Shown piece by piece: positions 29,353 to 41,054 of a stretch of DNA of 64,000 nucleotides; position 1 is the first letter of the stretch, and each line of letters starts with the position of its first letter. The position numbers and the translations under genes were made by a program. The notes below the pieces were generated by a model. It was not told the DNA's origin. It saw only the letters and a list, made by a program, of their open reading frames with translations, and did not search any database. Origin of the DNA: Anaerolineae bacterium (GTDB lineage Bacteria > Chloroflexota > Anaerolineae > Aggregatilineales > JAFGMM01); the NCBI GenBank assembly GCA_027494055.1, contig JAOSJO010000001.1:1035005-1099004 (forward strand), given 5' to 3'.

Positions 29353-29394
29353 CAAAAACGCCCACCAGCCTGTACGCGAAACAGGCGGTGGGCG
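29353..29394 (-). terminator. Intrinsic terminator after the RRM gene
   Basis: On the minus strand CGCCCACC-GCCTGT, loop TTCGCGT, ACAGGC-T-GGTGGGCG, then TTTTTG. Fourteen pairs with one bulged base, 40 bp past the RRM stop codon. Confidence 0.8.
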
Positions 29395-29433
29395 TGTTCA
29401 CGTTTGATCGACAAGGCGCGCGGCAGTCAAGTG

Positions 29434-29727
29434 TCAGTAGGCGTTGCGCCGGCCAGTATTGCGACCACCTCCGCGTGGGTTGTCACGGTCATGGGCGTCG
29501 TCCACACGCAGTGTCCGACCCTCGTATTCGAAGCCGTCGAAGCGCTGCCTGGCGGCCTCGGCTTCGGCCTCAGTGGCGAATTCGACGAAGCCAAACCCCC
29601 GCGAGCGCCCGGTGTCCCGGTTTGCGACGATGATGACCGACACGACCTCGCCCGCTTCGGAAAACAGGTCGTGCAGGTCGGCCTCGGTGGTTTGGTAGGG
29701 CAGATTGCCGACGTAGAGCCTCTTCAC
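29434..29727 (-). CDS. RRM-domain RNA-binding protein
   Basis: 97 residues made of one RNA recognition motif. RNP2 is LYVGNL (4-9) and RNP1 is RGFGFVEF (43-50), with Tyr5, Phe45 and Phe47 as the RNA-stacking aromatics. A short Gly/Arg/Asn-rich tail (NPRGGGRNTGRRNAY) follows. These small proteins are common in cyanobacteria and Chloroflexota and are often cold-induced. The gene has a structured leader (29769-29840) and its own terminator, so it is a single-gene unit. Ribosome site gaaaggaa lies 6-7 bases before ATG. Confidence 0.93.
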   Translation of the reverse strand: MKRLYVGNLPYQTTEADLHDLFSEAGEVVSVIIVANRDTGRSRGFGFVEFATEAEAEAARQRFDGFEYEGRTLRVDDAHDRDNPRGGGRNTGRRNAY

Positions 29728-29768
29728 TTCGTTCTTCCTTTCAGCAGGCGTCCCTCTGCCCTAACCGA

Positions 29769-29840
29769 AAATGCCCGCATGGGGAGCCTCTCCCTGGCGA
29801 GCCTCGTGGTCAGACAAAACGTGTGTGGGTTGCCGGGCAT
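29769..29840 (-). promoter_or_regulatory. Structured 5' leader of the RRM gene
   Basis: AAATGCCCG (29769-29777) and CGGGCATTT (29832-29840) are exact complements that would close a 72-nt domain upstream of the RRM gene. Inner stems such as GGGGAG/CTCCC lie within it. No known riboswitch consensus is recognised. A thermosensor or autoregulatory site is possible. Confidence 0.45.
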
Positions 29841-29995
29841 TTAGGACATCAATCCTCAAGTTGGCATTAGTTTAGCACGAAGCTTGACACGCCACAAGCA
29901 GCGTCAGCCGGGCGTAAAGATGCTGCATACAAAGATTACGCGCGCGCAACAATCTGATGTATAGTGGGTGGGATGTGCGTGAGGAGGAACGTCAC

Positions 29996-30449
29996 ATGCC
30001 TTTGCGAAGACAGACAACCGTCCAGGACGTGGAGCGCGTGCTGCGTGTCGTGCTCAACACGGCGCAGCCGCCGGTGGCCCGTTGCCGCCTGCTCTCCAGC
30101 GGGTTCGGCGAGAGCCACTCCCTCCAGGTCACGGAGGACATCGCCGGCTTCAAGGGGGTGCATTGGCTGCGGCAGTTGCATCGACGCCTGCCCGGTGCTG
30201 ATGCGCGACCCCGCGCGGCGGCAGCGCACCGACAGCCGCACCTCGTTCGCGCTGGAGATTCTGGTGCACACGGACTGCGACCGGTGCGGCAACTGCGTGC
30301 TGGCCTGCCCGCAGGTGGATACGACGATCAAGCATTACGTCGTGCACACGCACCTCGCCGAAGGCATGGCTCAGTTGCTCGCGCGGGCGACCTCTGACGA
30401 GGCGCTGTACCTGGACCTCATGCTTCAGCGGGAGGCCCTCGATGCCTGA
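29996..30449 (+). CDS. Small 2x[4Fe-4S] ferredoxin-like protein (HdrC-like), frameshifted
   Basis: About 151 residues from ATG 29996, behind gaggaggaac. Two four-cysteine clusters are visible, CIGCGSCIDACP and CDRCGNCVLACP, with an N-terminal segment (SSGFGESHSLQVTEDIAGFKG) before them. The frame breaks at about 30160 in a G5 run; dropping one G gives GFKGCIGCGSC. The spacing resembles the HdrC / succinate-dehydrogenase-associated ferredoxins that feed electrons to flavoproteins. First gene of a four-gene operon; its end overlaps the next start by 8 bp. Confidence 0.78.
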
Positions 30450-31138
30450 CGAAATAACGGACGGCGGCGCGCAGATGGTCGAGGTCCACATCATGGGGCA
30501 GCGCTACCGCGTGCCGGCCTCGCTGACCATCATGAAGGCGTTCGAATACGCCGGCTACCGGCTCGTGCGCGGCGTCGGCTGCCGGGGCGGTTTCTGCGGC
30601 GCGTGCGGCACGGTCTACCGGGTTGGCGACGACTACCACCTGCGCTTCGCGCTCGCCTGCCAGACCGTCGTCGAGGACGGCATGTACCTCACGCAGATCC
30701 CTTCTACCCCACGCAACGGCCTGACTACGACTTTGCCGACCTTGAGCCGACCGGGGCGCAGGTCCTGGCGCTCTACCCGGAACTGATCCGCTGCTTTGGG
30801 TGCAACACGTGCACCAAGGCGTGCCCGCAAGACCTGGCCGTGATGGACTACGTTTCCGACCTGATCCGGGGGACCTTGCGGCGGCGGCGGACAAGAGCTT
30901 CGACTGCATCATGTGCGGCCTGTGCGTGAGCCGCTGCCCGACCGACCTCGCGCCGCCGAACGCCGCCCTGCTGGCGCGCCGGCTCTACGCGCGCGACATC
31001 GCGCCGCGCGCGCAGCATCTCGCCGAGGCCATCGCCGCGTTGCAAGCCGGCCGGTGGGACGCAGAGGTTGCCGCGCTGAAGGCCATGCCGGAAGACGCGC
31101 TGAAGCAGCGGTACGCCGCGCGCACAATCGAACCCTGA
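30442..31138 (+). CDS. SdhB/FrdB-like iron-sulfur subunit, two frameshifts
   Basis: About 231 residues when corrected. An N-terminal 2Fe-2S domain (VEVHIMGQRYRVPASLTIMK) carries CRGGFCGAC and a later ALACQT cysteine. A C-terminal dicluster domain has CFGCNTCTKACPQ and CIMCGLCVSRCP, with the tail PRAQHLAEAIAALQAGRW. This is the succinate dehydrogenase/fumarate reductase iron-sulfur layout. Frame breaks at about 30705 (QIPFYPTQRPDYDFADLEP is the intended reading) and about 30880 (RGDLAAAADKSFDCIMCG). It would link the small ferredoxin to the SdhA-like flavoprotein encoded two genes later. Confidence 0.8.
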
Positions 31139-31159
31139 CCCAACACCAGAGGCGCGACG

Positions 31160-32311
31160 ATGGACTTCACCATCCCCGAAGAAGCGGAGATGATCCGTGA
31201 CATGATGCGCCGCTTCGTCGCCAAAGAGCTGCGCCCGCTTGAGATGAAGCTCTTCAGCCAGGCGGCGGCGCACGAAGCCGGCCCGCCCGTCCTCCCGCCG
31301 GACGTTGAGCGCGCGCTGCGCGCCAAGGCGATGCAGATGGGCCTCTGGGCGCTGACCGCGCCGGAGGAGCTGGGCGGCATGGGGCTGGACGCGCTGAGCG
31401 CTTGCCTGGTCGAGGAAGAATTGGGCCAGACCTTCGTCCCGCTCAGCATCGGCGACGTGCCGCCGGCGCTCTACGCCTGCTCGGACGCCCAGGCCGAAGC
31501 CTACCTCGCGCCCGCCATCGAAGGGACGCGCCGGCCGGTGCTTGCGCTGCGCGAGCCGGGCGGCCACCGGCCTGAGACGTGGACCACCTGTGCCGTCGCC
31601 AGGCCGGACGGGGGGTACGACCTGCACGGCGTGAAGCTGGTCGCCTGGGTCAGTGAGGAGGACTTCTACCTGGTGTTCGCGCTGACGCCGGGCGTCGCGG
31701 GCGACGCGGCGGCGTCGGCGACGTGCTTCCTCGTCGATCTCGGCCTGCACGGCGTCGCGACGCGGCCCGCCGGCGGGGGCTTTGCGCTGCACCTGGACGG
31801 GTGCGCGGTGGGCGCGGAGCGCGTGCTTGGCGCGCCGGGCGGCGGGCTGCGCCTGGGCGCGGAGTACATGGCGCTTGACATGGTGAAGCTCGGCGCGCGC
31901 TACCTGGGGATGGCGCGGCGTCTGCTGGAGATGAGCGCCGCCTATGCGCGCGACTGGGAGAGCTTCGGCGCGCCGCTCGGCAGCCGGCCCGCGACACAGC
32001 GGATGCTCGCCGAGATGCAGCTCGACGTGGAGGCCGGTGCGCTGCTCGTCTACCGCGCGGCGACGCACCTCGATTCTGCCGCCGGCGCGGGGGCGGACGC
32101 GCGCAAGGAGGCGATCATGGTGCGCACTGCCGCCGCCGCGATGCTCCAGCGCGCCATCGACCGCGCCACGATGATTCACGGCGGGCCGGGCTACCTCGAC
32201 GACCAGCCGATGCTGCGCATGTACGGCAACCTCGTGCCCGCCGAGACGCTCGACCTGGCGACCGAGGTCGGCTATGCGGCCCTCGCCGCCGACCTGATGC
32301 GGGCCGACTGA
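31160..32311 (+). CDS. Acyl-CoA dehydrogenase family protein, divergent active site
   Basis: 383 residues, intact. The N-terminal helical domain (MDFTIPEEAEMIRDMMRRFV), the ELGGMGLDALSACLVEEELG block and the C-terminal FAD-side helices (SRPATQRMLAEMQLDVEAG, ATMIHGGPGYLDDQPMLRMY) are those of the acyl-CoA dehydrogenase fold. The usual C-terminal Y-E-G-T segment that often carries the catalytic base reads YGNLVPAETLDLATEV here, and the substrate loop is unusual. It is embedded in an iron-sulfur/flavoprotein operon, so electrons may go to the SdhB-like protein and not to ETF. Substrate unknown. Confidence 0.78.
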   Translation: MDFTIPEEAEMIRDMMRRFVAKELRPLEMKLFSQAAAHEAGPPVLPPDVERALRAKAMQMGLWALTAPEELGGMGLDALSACLVEEELGQTFVPLSIGDVPPALYACSDAQAEAYLAPAIEGTRRPVLALREPGGHRPETWTTCAVARPDGGYDLHGVKLVAWVSEEDFYLVFALTPGVAGDAAASATCFLVDLGLHGVATRPAGGGFALHLDGCAVGAERVLGAPGGGLRLGAEYMALDMVKLGARYLGMARRLLEMSAAYARDWESFGAPLGSRPATQRMLAEMQLDVEAGALLVYRAATHLDSAAGAGADARKEAIMVRTAAAAMLQRAIDRATMIHGGPGYLDDQPMLRMYGNLVPAETLDLATEVGYAALAADLMRAD

Positions 32312-32338
32312 CCGACTGGACGCCGACGGAGGGACGCC

Positions 32339-33971
32339 ATGACCGGTTACACCGAAGCGATGCGCCAGTCCATCGCCAGGGTTGAGGCGACGCGGGCGCG
32401 CCGCCTGGAGGAGACCTTCCCGCACATCCCGGAGGCGGAGCGCGCGGCGCTGCTGCGCGCGTTTCATCCAGATTACGCCGAGGGGGCGTTCGCTGCGCTG
32501 CGCGTCGGGCCGAACAAGGGCGACCGCGCGCCGCGCGAACTCGCCGCCGTGCTGGAGGGGCGCGCGTGGGTGGACCCGGACGCCATCGATCTGACGCAGG
32601 TTGACGCGGACTGTGACGTGCTGGTGATCGGCGGCGGCGGCGCGGGGCGCGAGCGCGGCGTTGCTCGCGCAGGAGCACGGCGCGGACGTGCTCCTGGCGA
32701 CCAAGCTGCGCTTCGGCGACGCAAACACGATGATGGCGCAGGGCGGCATCCAGGCGGCGGACAAGCCGGGCGACTCGCCGGCGGAGCACTACCTGGACGT
32801 AGTCGGTGGCGGACGCTTCGCCAACGACCCCGACCTGGTGGAGGCGCTGGTGATGGACGCGCCGGGCGTGATCGCGTGGCTGGAAGCGCTCGGCGTGATG
32901 TTCGACAAGGAACCCGACGGCACGATGGTCACGATCCACGGCGGCGGCACCAGCCGCAAGCGGATGCACTCGGCGCGCGACTACTCCGGCGCGGAGATCA
33001 TGCGCACGCTGCGCGACGAGGGTGCGCAGCCGGCCGGTGCGCGTGCTGGAATACCACCCGGCGGTCGAGCTGCTCACCGACGGACAGGGGCGCGTGACCG
33101 GCGCGGTGCTCATCGACCTGGACACGAACGCGGCGCGCGTGGTGCGCGCCAGGGCCGTCGTCATCGCCACCGGCGGCAGCGGGCGGCTGCACTACCAGGG
33201 CTTCCCGACGACCAACCACTACGGTGCGACCGGCGATGGGCTGGCGCTGGCATACCGCGCCGGCGCGCGGCTCGCGTTCATCGACACCATGCAGTACCAC
33301 CCGACCGGCGCCGCCTACCCGGAGCAAATCCTGGGCCTGCTGGTGACCGAGAAGGTGCGCGGCATGGGCGCGCAGGTGTGCAACGCCGCCGGCGCGCAGT
33401 TCTGCCACCCGCTGGAGCCGCGCGACGTGGAAGCGGCCTGTATCGTGCGCGAGTGCGGCGCGCGCGGGGGCGGGCGTGAGCACGCCGGCGGGGCAGCAGG
33501 GCGTGTGGCTCGACGCGCCCATGATTGACCTCATCCACGGCCCCGGCGCGATTGCCCACGCGCTGCCCGGCGATGGTGCGCCAGTTCCAGCGCTTCGGCA
33601 TCGACATCACCAGGGAGCCGATCCTGGTCTATCCCACGCTGCACTACCAGAACGGCGGCGTCGCCATCCAGCCCGACGCCTCGACCGGCGTGCCGGGGCT
33701 GTACGTCGCGGGGGAGGCGGCCGGCGGCATCCACGGGCGCAACCGGCTGATGGGCAACTCGCTGCTGGACGTGTGCGTCTTTGGGCGGCGGGCCGGCGTG
33801 AGCGCGGCGGCGTATGCGCAGGAGGCCGCGCCGGGTGACCTCACGGTGGACCACCTGCGCGCGTGGCATGTCGCGCTTGATGCAGCAGGTGCAGCGGACG
33901 AGGCAGCGCGCTCGCCGGTGCTGCTGCCGGACTACACGCGCCGGCAGCGGGACGCGGGCGCGGAACGCTAG
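32339..33971 (+). CDS. SdhA/FrdA-like FAD-binding flavoprotein, several frameshifts
   Basis: About 543 residues when corrected. Residues about 90-110 hold the FAD Rossmann motif (DCDVLVIGGGGAG), then ANTMMAQGGIQAADK, HYLDVVGGGRFANDPDLV, RAVVIATGGSGRLHY, NHYGATGDGLALAYRAGA and MQYHPTGAAYPEQILGLLVTEKVRG. The late Arg is the catalytic proton shuttle of fumarate reductases. The His that binds FAD covalently in SdhA/FrdA (in SHT) is Asn here (ANT), so FAD should be non-covalent. Frame breaks lie near 32645, 33027, 33475 and 33575. It ends without the long SdhA C-terminal domain. Confidence 0.8.
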
Positions 33972-34054
33972 CCACCGCGCGCCGGCGGCCCAGTCAGGGC
34001 GCACGCCCCGCCGACATTGCGTGACAAAGTCCGGGAGGCGGCGCAGATTGGAAG

Positions 34055-34132
34055 CACGAAACCACGAAAGGCGCGAAAACGCGAAACATGCGCCCAACCC
34101 TTTCGTGACTTCGGGTCTTTCGTGCTTTCGTG
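34055..34132. repeat. Imperfect inverted repeat of CACGAAA units
   Basis: CACGAAACCACGAAAG (34055-34070) faces CTTTCGTGCTTTCGTG (34117-34132), 15 of 16 positions complementary. Related words ACACGAAAGCGCGAAGAACGCG occur near 57618-57640 after htpX, so this may be a dispersed intergenic repeat family. It lies in the 309-bp gap between the flavoprotein gene and gyrA, where nothing else but the gyrA promoter is visible. Confidence 0.5.
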
Positions 34133-34199
34133 TTACGAATCTTTGGCGCGTGCATCGCCATTCCGGGAGTAAGTCACGCTACCCCCCGCCGAACATCTG

Positions 34200-34228
34200 T
34201 TGCATTGAAACGACAAATCCCCTATCAT
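34200..34228 (+). promoter_or_regulatory. Sigma70-type promoter of gyrA
   Basis: TTGCAT (34200-34205), 17-nt spacer, TATCAT (34223-34228), about 52 bp before the gyrA ATG. Confidence 0.55.
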
Positions 34229-34280
34229 AGTCCGAAACAGAGCAAACGCAGTCCGACCCCCTGGAAAGAGCGAGCGCCAA

Positions 34281-36743
<2,463 letters not shown>

Positions 36744-36744
36744 C

Positions 36745-37599
36745 ATGGGCGCAGGCTGCATCCGCCTGGGCGGCGCGCAATTCGCCGGACTTCATGGGCA
36801 GAAGGCCCGCAACATCCAGACAGCGACGAGTCTCATCAGGCAGGCCGCTGCACAGGGCGCGCAGATCGTGATGACGCCGGAGGTGGCGCTAACCGGCTTC
36901 ACCGGCGGCAGCGCCGAGCGCGCAGTGGCTGAGCCGATCCCCGGCCCGGCGACCGAGGTTTTCAGCGCGCTCGCGCGCGAGCTTGACATCTACATCCTGC
37001 TCGGCCTCTCCGAACTGCGCGACGGTGAACTCTACAACGCGATGGCGGCCCTCGACCGGACTGGCGCGTTGATGGGCGTGATGCGCAAGGTGCATATCAA
37101 CAAGTACGAGACGCCCGGCGGCTGGCGCAATGGGTCCGAGTTTCCGGTGTGGCGCTTCGACACCGATACCGGCGCGATGCTGGCCGGCGTCATGATCTGC
37201 TATGACCGCGAAGTGCCGGAGAGCGCGCGGCTGCTCATGTTGCAGGGCGCGGACGTCATCTTCAACCCGTTGGCCTGCACCTGCCCGACGGAAGACATTC
37301 ACCGCTGCCTGTTGCGCACGCGCGCGTTCGAGAACGAGGTGTACATCTTCATGGTCAATCACGCCGCGCCGCGCCAGAACGGGCACAGCATGGCCTTTCA
37401 CTTCGAGGGCGACATTGCGGCGGAACTGGGCGAGGCAGAGGGGTTGCTGCTCTACGAAGTCGATCTCGACGCGCTGGAGCGCCACCGCGCAACGGGCATC
37501 TACGGCAAGCACCACCGCAGGCCGGAGTTGTACGGCCCTCTTGCCGATCCGTCGGGGCAGATTCACCCGCCAGAGGCCAATCTGCCGCCGGCCCCGTGA
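36745..37599 (+). CDS. Carbon-nitrogen hydrolase (nitrilase superfamily)
   Basis: 284 residues, intact. The catalytic triad is complete: Glu46 (TPEVALTGF), Lys115 (MRKVHINKYE) and Cys152 (VMICYDREVPES). It hydrolyses an amide, carbamoyl or nitrile bond; this branch includes N-carbamoyl-putrescine-, omega-amidase- and aliphatic amidase-like members, and the exact substrate is unclear. ATG is 1 bp after the gyrA stop, so the two are co-translated, though a shared function is unlikely. Confidence 0.88.
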   Translation: MGAGCIRLGGAQFAGLHGQKARNIQTATSLIRQAAAQGAQIVMTPEVALTGFTGGSAERAVAEPIPGPATEVFSALARELDIYILLGLSELRDGELYNAMAALDRTGALMGVMRKVHINKYETPGGWRNGSEFPVWRFDTDTGAMLAGVMICYDREVPESARLLMLQGADVIFNPLACTCPTEDIHRCLLRTRAFENEVYIFMVNHAAPRQNGHSMAFHFEGDIAAELGEAEGLLLYEVDLDALERHRATGIYGKHHRRPELYGPLADPSGQIHPPEANLPPAP

Positions 37600-37738
37600 G
37601 GTCACCGGCTGCAAGGCGGGAGAACGCCATAGAAGATCATGCCAATGGAGGCGTTCCCGGTACAGAGGCGCGCCAGCGGCGGGCAAAGCGCGTGAAATCC
37701 TAACCCAGATACTGGCGGGTAAAGGTGGTCCTATATTG

Positions 37739-37753
37739 ACAACGTTTCGTTGT
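37739..37753. promoter_or_regulatory. Inverted repeat ACAACG-TTT-CGTTGT
   Basis: Perfect 6-bp arms with a 3-nt centre, 15 bp upstream of the -35 of the WD40 gene. Candidate operator or small hairpin. Confidence 0.35.
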
Positions 37754-37767
37754 TAGAAATTTATTAC

Positions 37768-37797
37768 TTTACAGGCGATTATTAAGGGTAATATAAT
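37768..37797 (+). promoter_or_regulatory. Promoter of the WD40 gene
   Basis: TTTACA (37768-37773), 18-nt spacer, TATAAT (37792-37797), in AT-rich DNA. The start codon is at 37832 behind GGGAGGTG. Confidence 0.65.
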
Positions 37798-37831
37798 AAT
37801 TTTGGTCTATCGTGGCGATTGGGAGGTGTCA

Positions 37832-39123
37832 ATGCCCAATTACTATGAGCTTCTGAGCGTTCCACCTGATGCTTCAGTTGTTGAGATTGAGACAGCCTGT
37901 AGAAAATTGTACGAGTATTACCGTCGGCAAGCTGCTGGTCCTGACCTTGAGAAGCAGAGAAAAAGCAAACGCTCTCTATTCCTGCTGAAAGAGATACACA
38001 CTACGCTCACCGATCCCGAGAAGCGTGCTGCCTACGATACTTCAATCGGCGTGAGATCAGCAATTCTCACAGACATAACGGATCAGGTCGTCACCGATTC
38101 ACTTGTCTCTGCGAGTGCCCAAAACCGGCTACGTTGGAGATCAGTGCTTCTTGTTGGCTTGGTCTTAATAGTGGTGATTGTGATATACAGTATTGGAAAG
38201 CCCACTCAGCCTCCTGTCTTTCCTACTGAGCCGGTGCTGACGCTTAGAGGACATAAAGGCGGAGTCTGGATGGCGGCATGGTCACCAGATGGGTCGAGGC
38301 TAGCAAGTGCAGGTTTTGATGAGGCTGTACGGATATGGGATGCAGACAGTGGGGAACAGTTGACCGTTCTCGAAGGTCATAATGGCGTGGTCTCATCGGT
38401 AGCATGGTCGCCGGATGGCATGTATGTGATTACTGGAAATTATGAAGTAATACTCGATCATCAGAGCGCTGTGCGATTATGGGATGTGAATAATCGAAAG
38501 CAACTGGCGATGATACCATATGAATTCGGAAGTGTGTGGTCTGTAGCGTGGTCGCCAAAGGGAATGTATACTGCTAATAGTATAGGTCATATGGTAATGA
38601 TATGGGATGTAGTTAATGGTAGGGAAACCTTCTGGGAGGGTCACGAGGAGGATGTTCTGGCAGTAGCCTGGTCACCAGATGGTTCGAGATTGGCAAGTGC
38701 ATGCCTTGACGGCACAATAACAATACGAGATGTGTCTACTGGAGCAACTCTGACCGTCCTGAGGGTCACGAAGGTGGAGTGTGGTCAGTGGTATATTCAT
38801 CGGATGGGCGGTTCTTAGCTAGTGGAGGTGGGGATCAGACAGTCCGGGTGTGGGACGCGGTTAGTGGGGAACAGCAGGAAGTTCTTAGAGGCCACGTCGA
38901 TGTGGTCTATTCTGTAACATGGTCACCAGATGGGCGATACTTGGCTAGCGGCGGCATGGACCAGACAGTTAGACTGTGGGATGTAAGCAGTGGTAATCAA
39001 TTGAACGTTCTGTTAAGTCACAAGGGTTCGGTCCTGTCAGTTGCGTGGTCGCCTGATGGGTCACATCTAGCCAGCACTAGCGATTACAGAGATCCTATAA
39101 TACGGATATGGGATATGCCGTAG
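37832..39123 (+). CDS. J-domain-like, membrane-anchored seven-bladed WD40 protein, frameshifted
   Basis: About 430 residues. Residues 1-72 look like a J-domain (MPNYYELLSVPPDASVVEIE, then EIHTTLTDPEKRAAYDTSI), but the HPD motif that activates Hsp70 is absent (AAGPDLE at that place). Residues 104-121 form one membrane helix (VLLVGLVLIVVIVIYSIG). Seven WD40 repeats follow (typical units: GHKGGVWMAAWSPDGSRLAS, VRIWDADSGEQ), enough to close one propeller. The N-terminus should be cytoplasmic and the propeller outside. A base is missing at about 38766 between LTVLR and GHEGGVWSV. The gene is clearly more AT-rich than its neighbours, which suggests recent transfer. Confidence 0.82.
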
Positions 39124-39605
39124 GTTGATAGCTATCAGCCATTCTAACTCTTCCCACATTGCGTTGTCGACCTTGACTCCTCTCATCCCTCAACTACTCA
39201 TCATACCGCGTCACCATCTCCGACCAGTCGGAGTGATATGAGCGCTCGCCTCAACCTACTGTGTGGTCCCGCTCCTCATACTGAAATTTGCATACTTGGT
39301 CTGTTGTCGATACCCTATCGCGGGGGAACTGCGTTATAATGTATATACATGGCCGTCTCAAAGGAATATATCAGTTTGTACCCGGCGACGACCGCGCGGC
39401 AGGTGTTGGCGTCGGTCGTTTCTGAGCACGCTGAAAGGAGGAAGAAGGCCCGCATATCGACGAAGAGTCCCTAGCCGCACCCATGAGGATAGCGTTTCTG
39501 TCGCGGTGTGCGTCTCTGGCGCGGCGCGATGCGCCAACCGCCGCACCGGGAGAGAACGCTGGCAGTCCGCATTGACAGTCGCATGTCACAAGGAGAAAAA
39601 GGAAA
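39124..39605. other. Intergenic stretch with a -10-like element
   Basis: AT-rich up to about 39360, then GC-rich. TATAAT at 39335-39340 has no good -35 at 16-18 bp. It may belong to the promoter of the binding-protein gene at 39606, which has an AAGGAG-like site (acaaggagaaaaaggaaa) just before its ATG. No gene is visible. Confidence 0.4.
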
Positions 39606-40962
39606 ATGCGTAGAATTCTTGTAACCCTGTTCCTGCTGGCGGCGCTCGTCGCCCCGATGACCGTTATCGCCCAGGAAGCGGAGCCGGTCACGCTGCGCGT
39701 CATCGGCTTTGAGAGCACGCCCGAAGAGCAGGACACCCCGCTGGCACAGGCCAAACTGAAGGTCCTCACGGACTTCATGGCCGAGCACCCGAACGTCACG
39801 ATTGAGTCGCTCGAAGCGCCGCCGGAGTTCGACACCCAGTTGCTCGTTGACCTGGCCGCCGGCACCGCGCCGGACATCTGGTACCAGGACGCCTCGACGC
39901 TCGCGCGGCTGGTCGATACCGGCAACGTCGTTGACGTGCGCGTGTGCCTCGACCTCGTGCCGGAGCTGGACCTGGACCGCTTCACCCCCCGCGTTCCTCC
40001 GGATTCACCAGCCCGAAGAGGACGGCCCGATCTGGGGTCTGCCCGACGGCGGCACGCCGATGGTGATCTACTACAACCCCGAATCGTTTGAGCGCGCCGG
40101 CGTCGAGCCGCCTCAGGACGGCTGGACGTGGGACGACCTGCTTGACATCTCGCAGCGCCTCACCCTCGACGCCGAGGGCCGCAACCGGCTTGACCCTGAC
40201 TTCGACGAAGAGAACGTCGTCCAGTGGGGCTTCCGCGTGCGCAAGTATGTGTTCGAGTGGATCTACCGCGCGTGGGAGAACGGCTCGGACGTGATCTCGC
40301 CCGACGGCACCACCGTCAGCGGCTACCTGGACTCGCCGGAGACCATCGAGGCGATCACCTTCATGCGCGACCTGATGCTTGAGTACGGCGTGTCGCCTGA
40401 GCCGTCGCTGCTCGACCAGATGACCCAGGAAGCCGGCTTCCTCACGCTCTTCCTGCAAGGCCAGTTCGCGATGTTCGACCGCGGCCACTGGGAGATGGTC
40501 GGCCTGCAGGCCAACTCTGAGTTCACGCCGGAGCGCGTCGCCGTGATCGGCCAGCCGCAGAACGAAGAGCGCGCGACCGTCATCTACGAGTCCGGGTGGA
40601 TGATCAACGCCGCTGCGCAGGACGACCCCGCGAAGCTCCTGGCTGCCTGCCAGTTCATCGAAGCGGGCACGGATCGCGGCTACCAGGACACCAAGGTCGT
40701 CACCGGCCTGGAGATCTCGGCGAACCGGCACTCCGCCGCCGCTGCGGCTGAGGCAGCCGAGTACCCTGAACTCGAGGCGGTTTTCGTCGATGAAGCGCAG
40801 TACGGGCGTCGCCCCTATGGCTCGCTCTACGCCAACTGGCCCACGGTCGAGACCGCGCTCGACTCCATGATGGAGCGCATCCTGGCCGGCGGCGACATCG
40901 AGGAAGAGGTCGCCATCGCGGTTGAGGAAATCAACCGCGAGCTTGAGCGCGCCAACCAGTAG
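39606..40962 (+). CDS. ABC transporter sugar-binding protein, frameshifted
   Basis: About 451 residues. A cleavable signal peptide (MRRILVTLFLLAALVAPMTV) ends near IAQ. SBP_bac_1 features: VLTDFMAEHPNVTIESLEAP, LLVDLAAGTAPDIWYQDAST, GGTPMVIYYNPESFERAGVE and WTWDDLLDISQRLT. The frame breaks at about 39988 in a C6 run; dropping one C gives DRFTPAFLRIHQPEEDGPIW. First gene of a third CUT1 system, followed by two permeases and a glycoside hydrolase, which suggests uptake of an oligosaccharide. Confidence 0.88.
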
Positions 40963-41054
40963 TCGCGCGCGTATCAGCACGCAAGTGCGCATAGATTCAT
41001 CAGGTAGGGGCACAGTGTGCTGTGCCCTACCGCATGGATGAGGTTGAGGTACCC

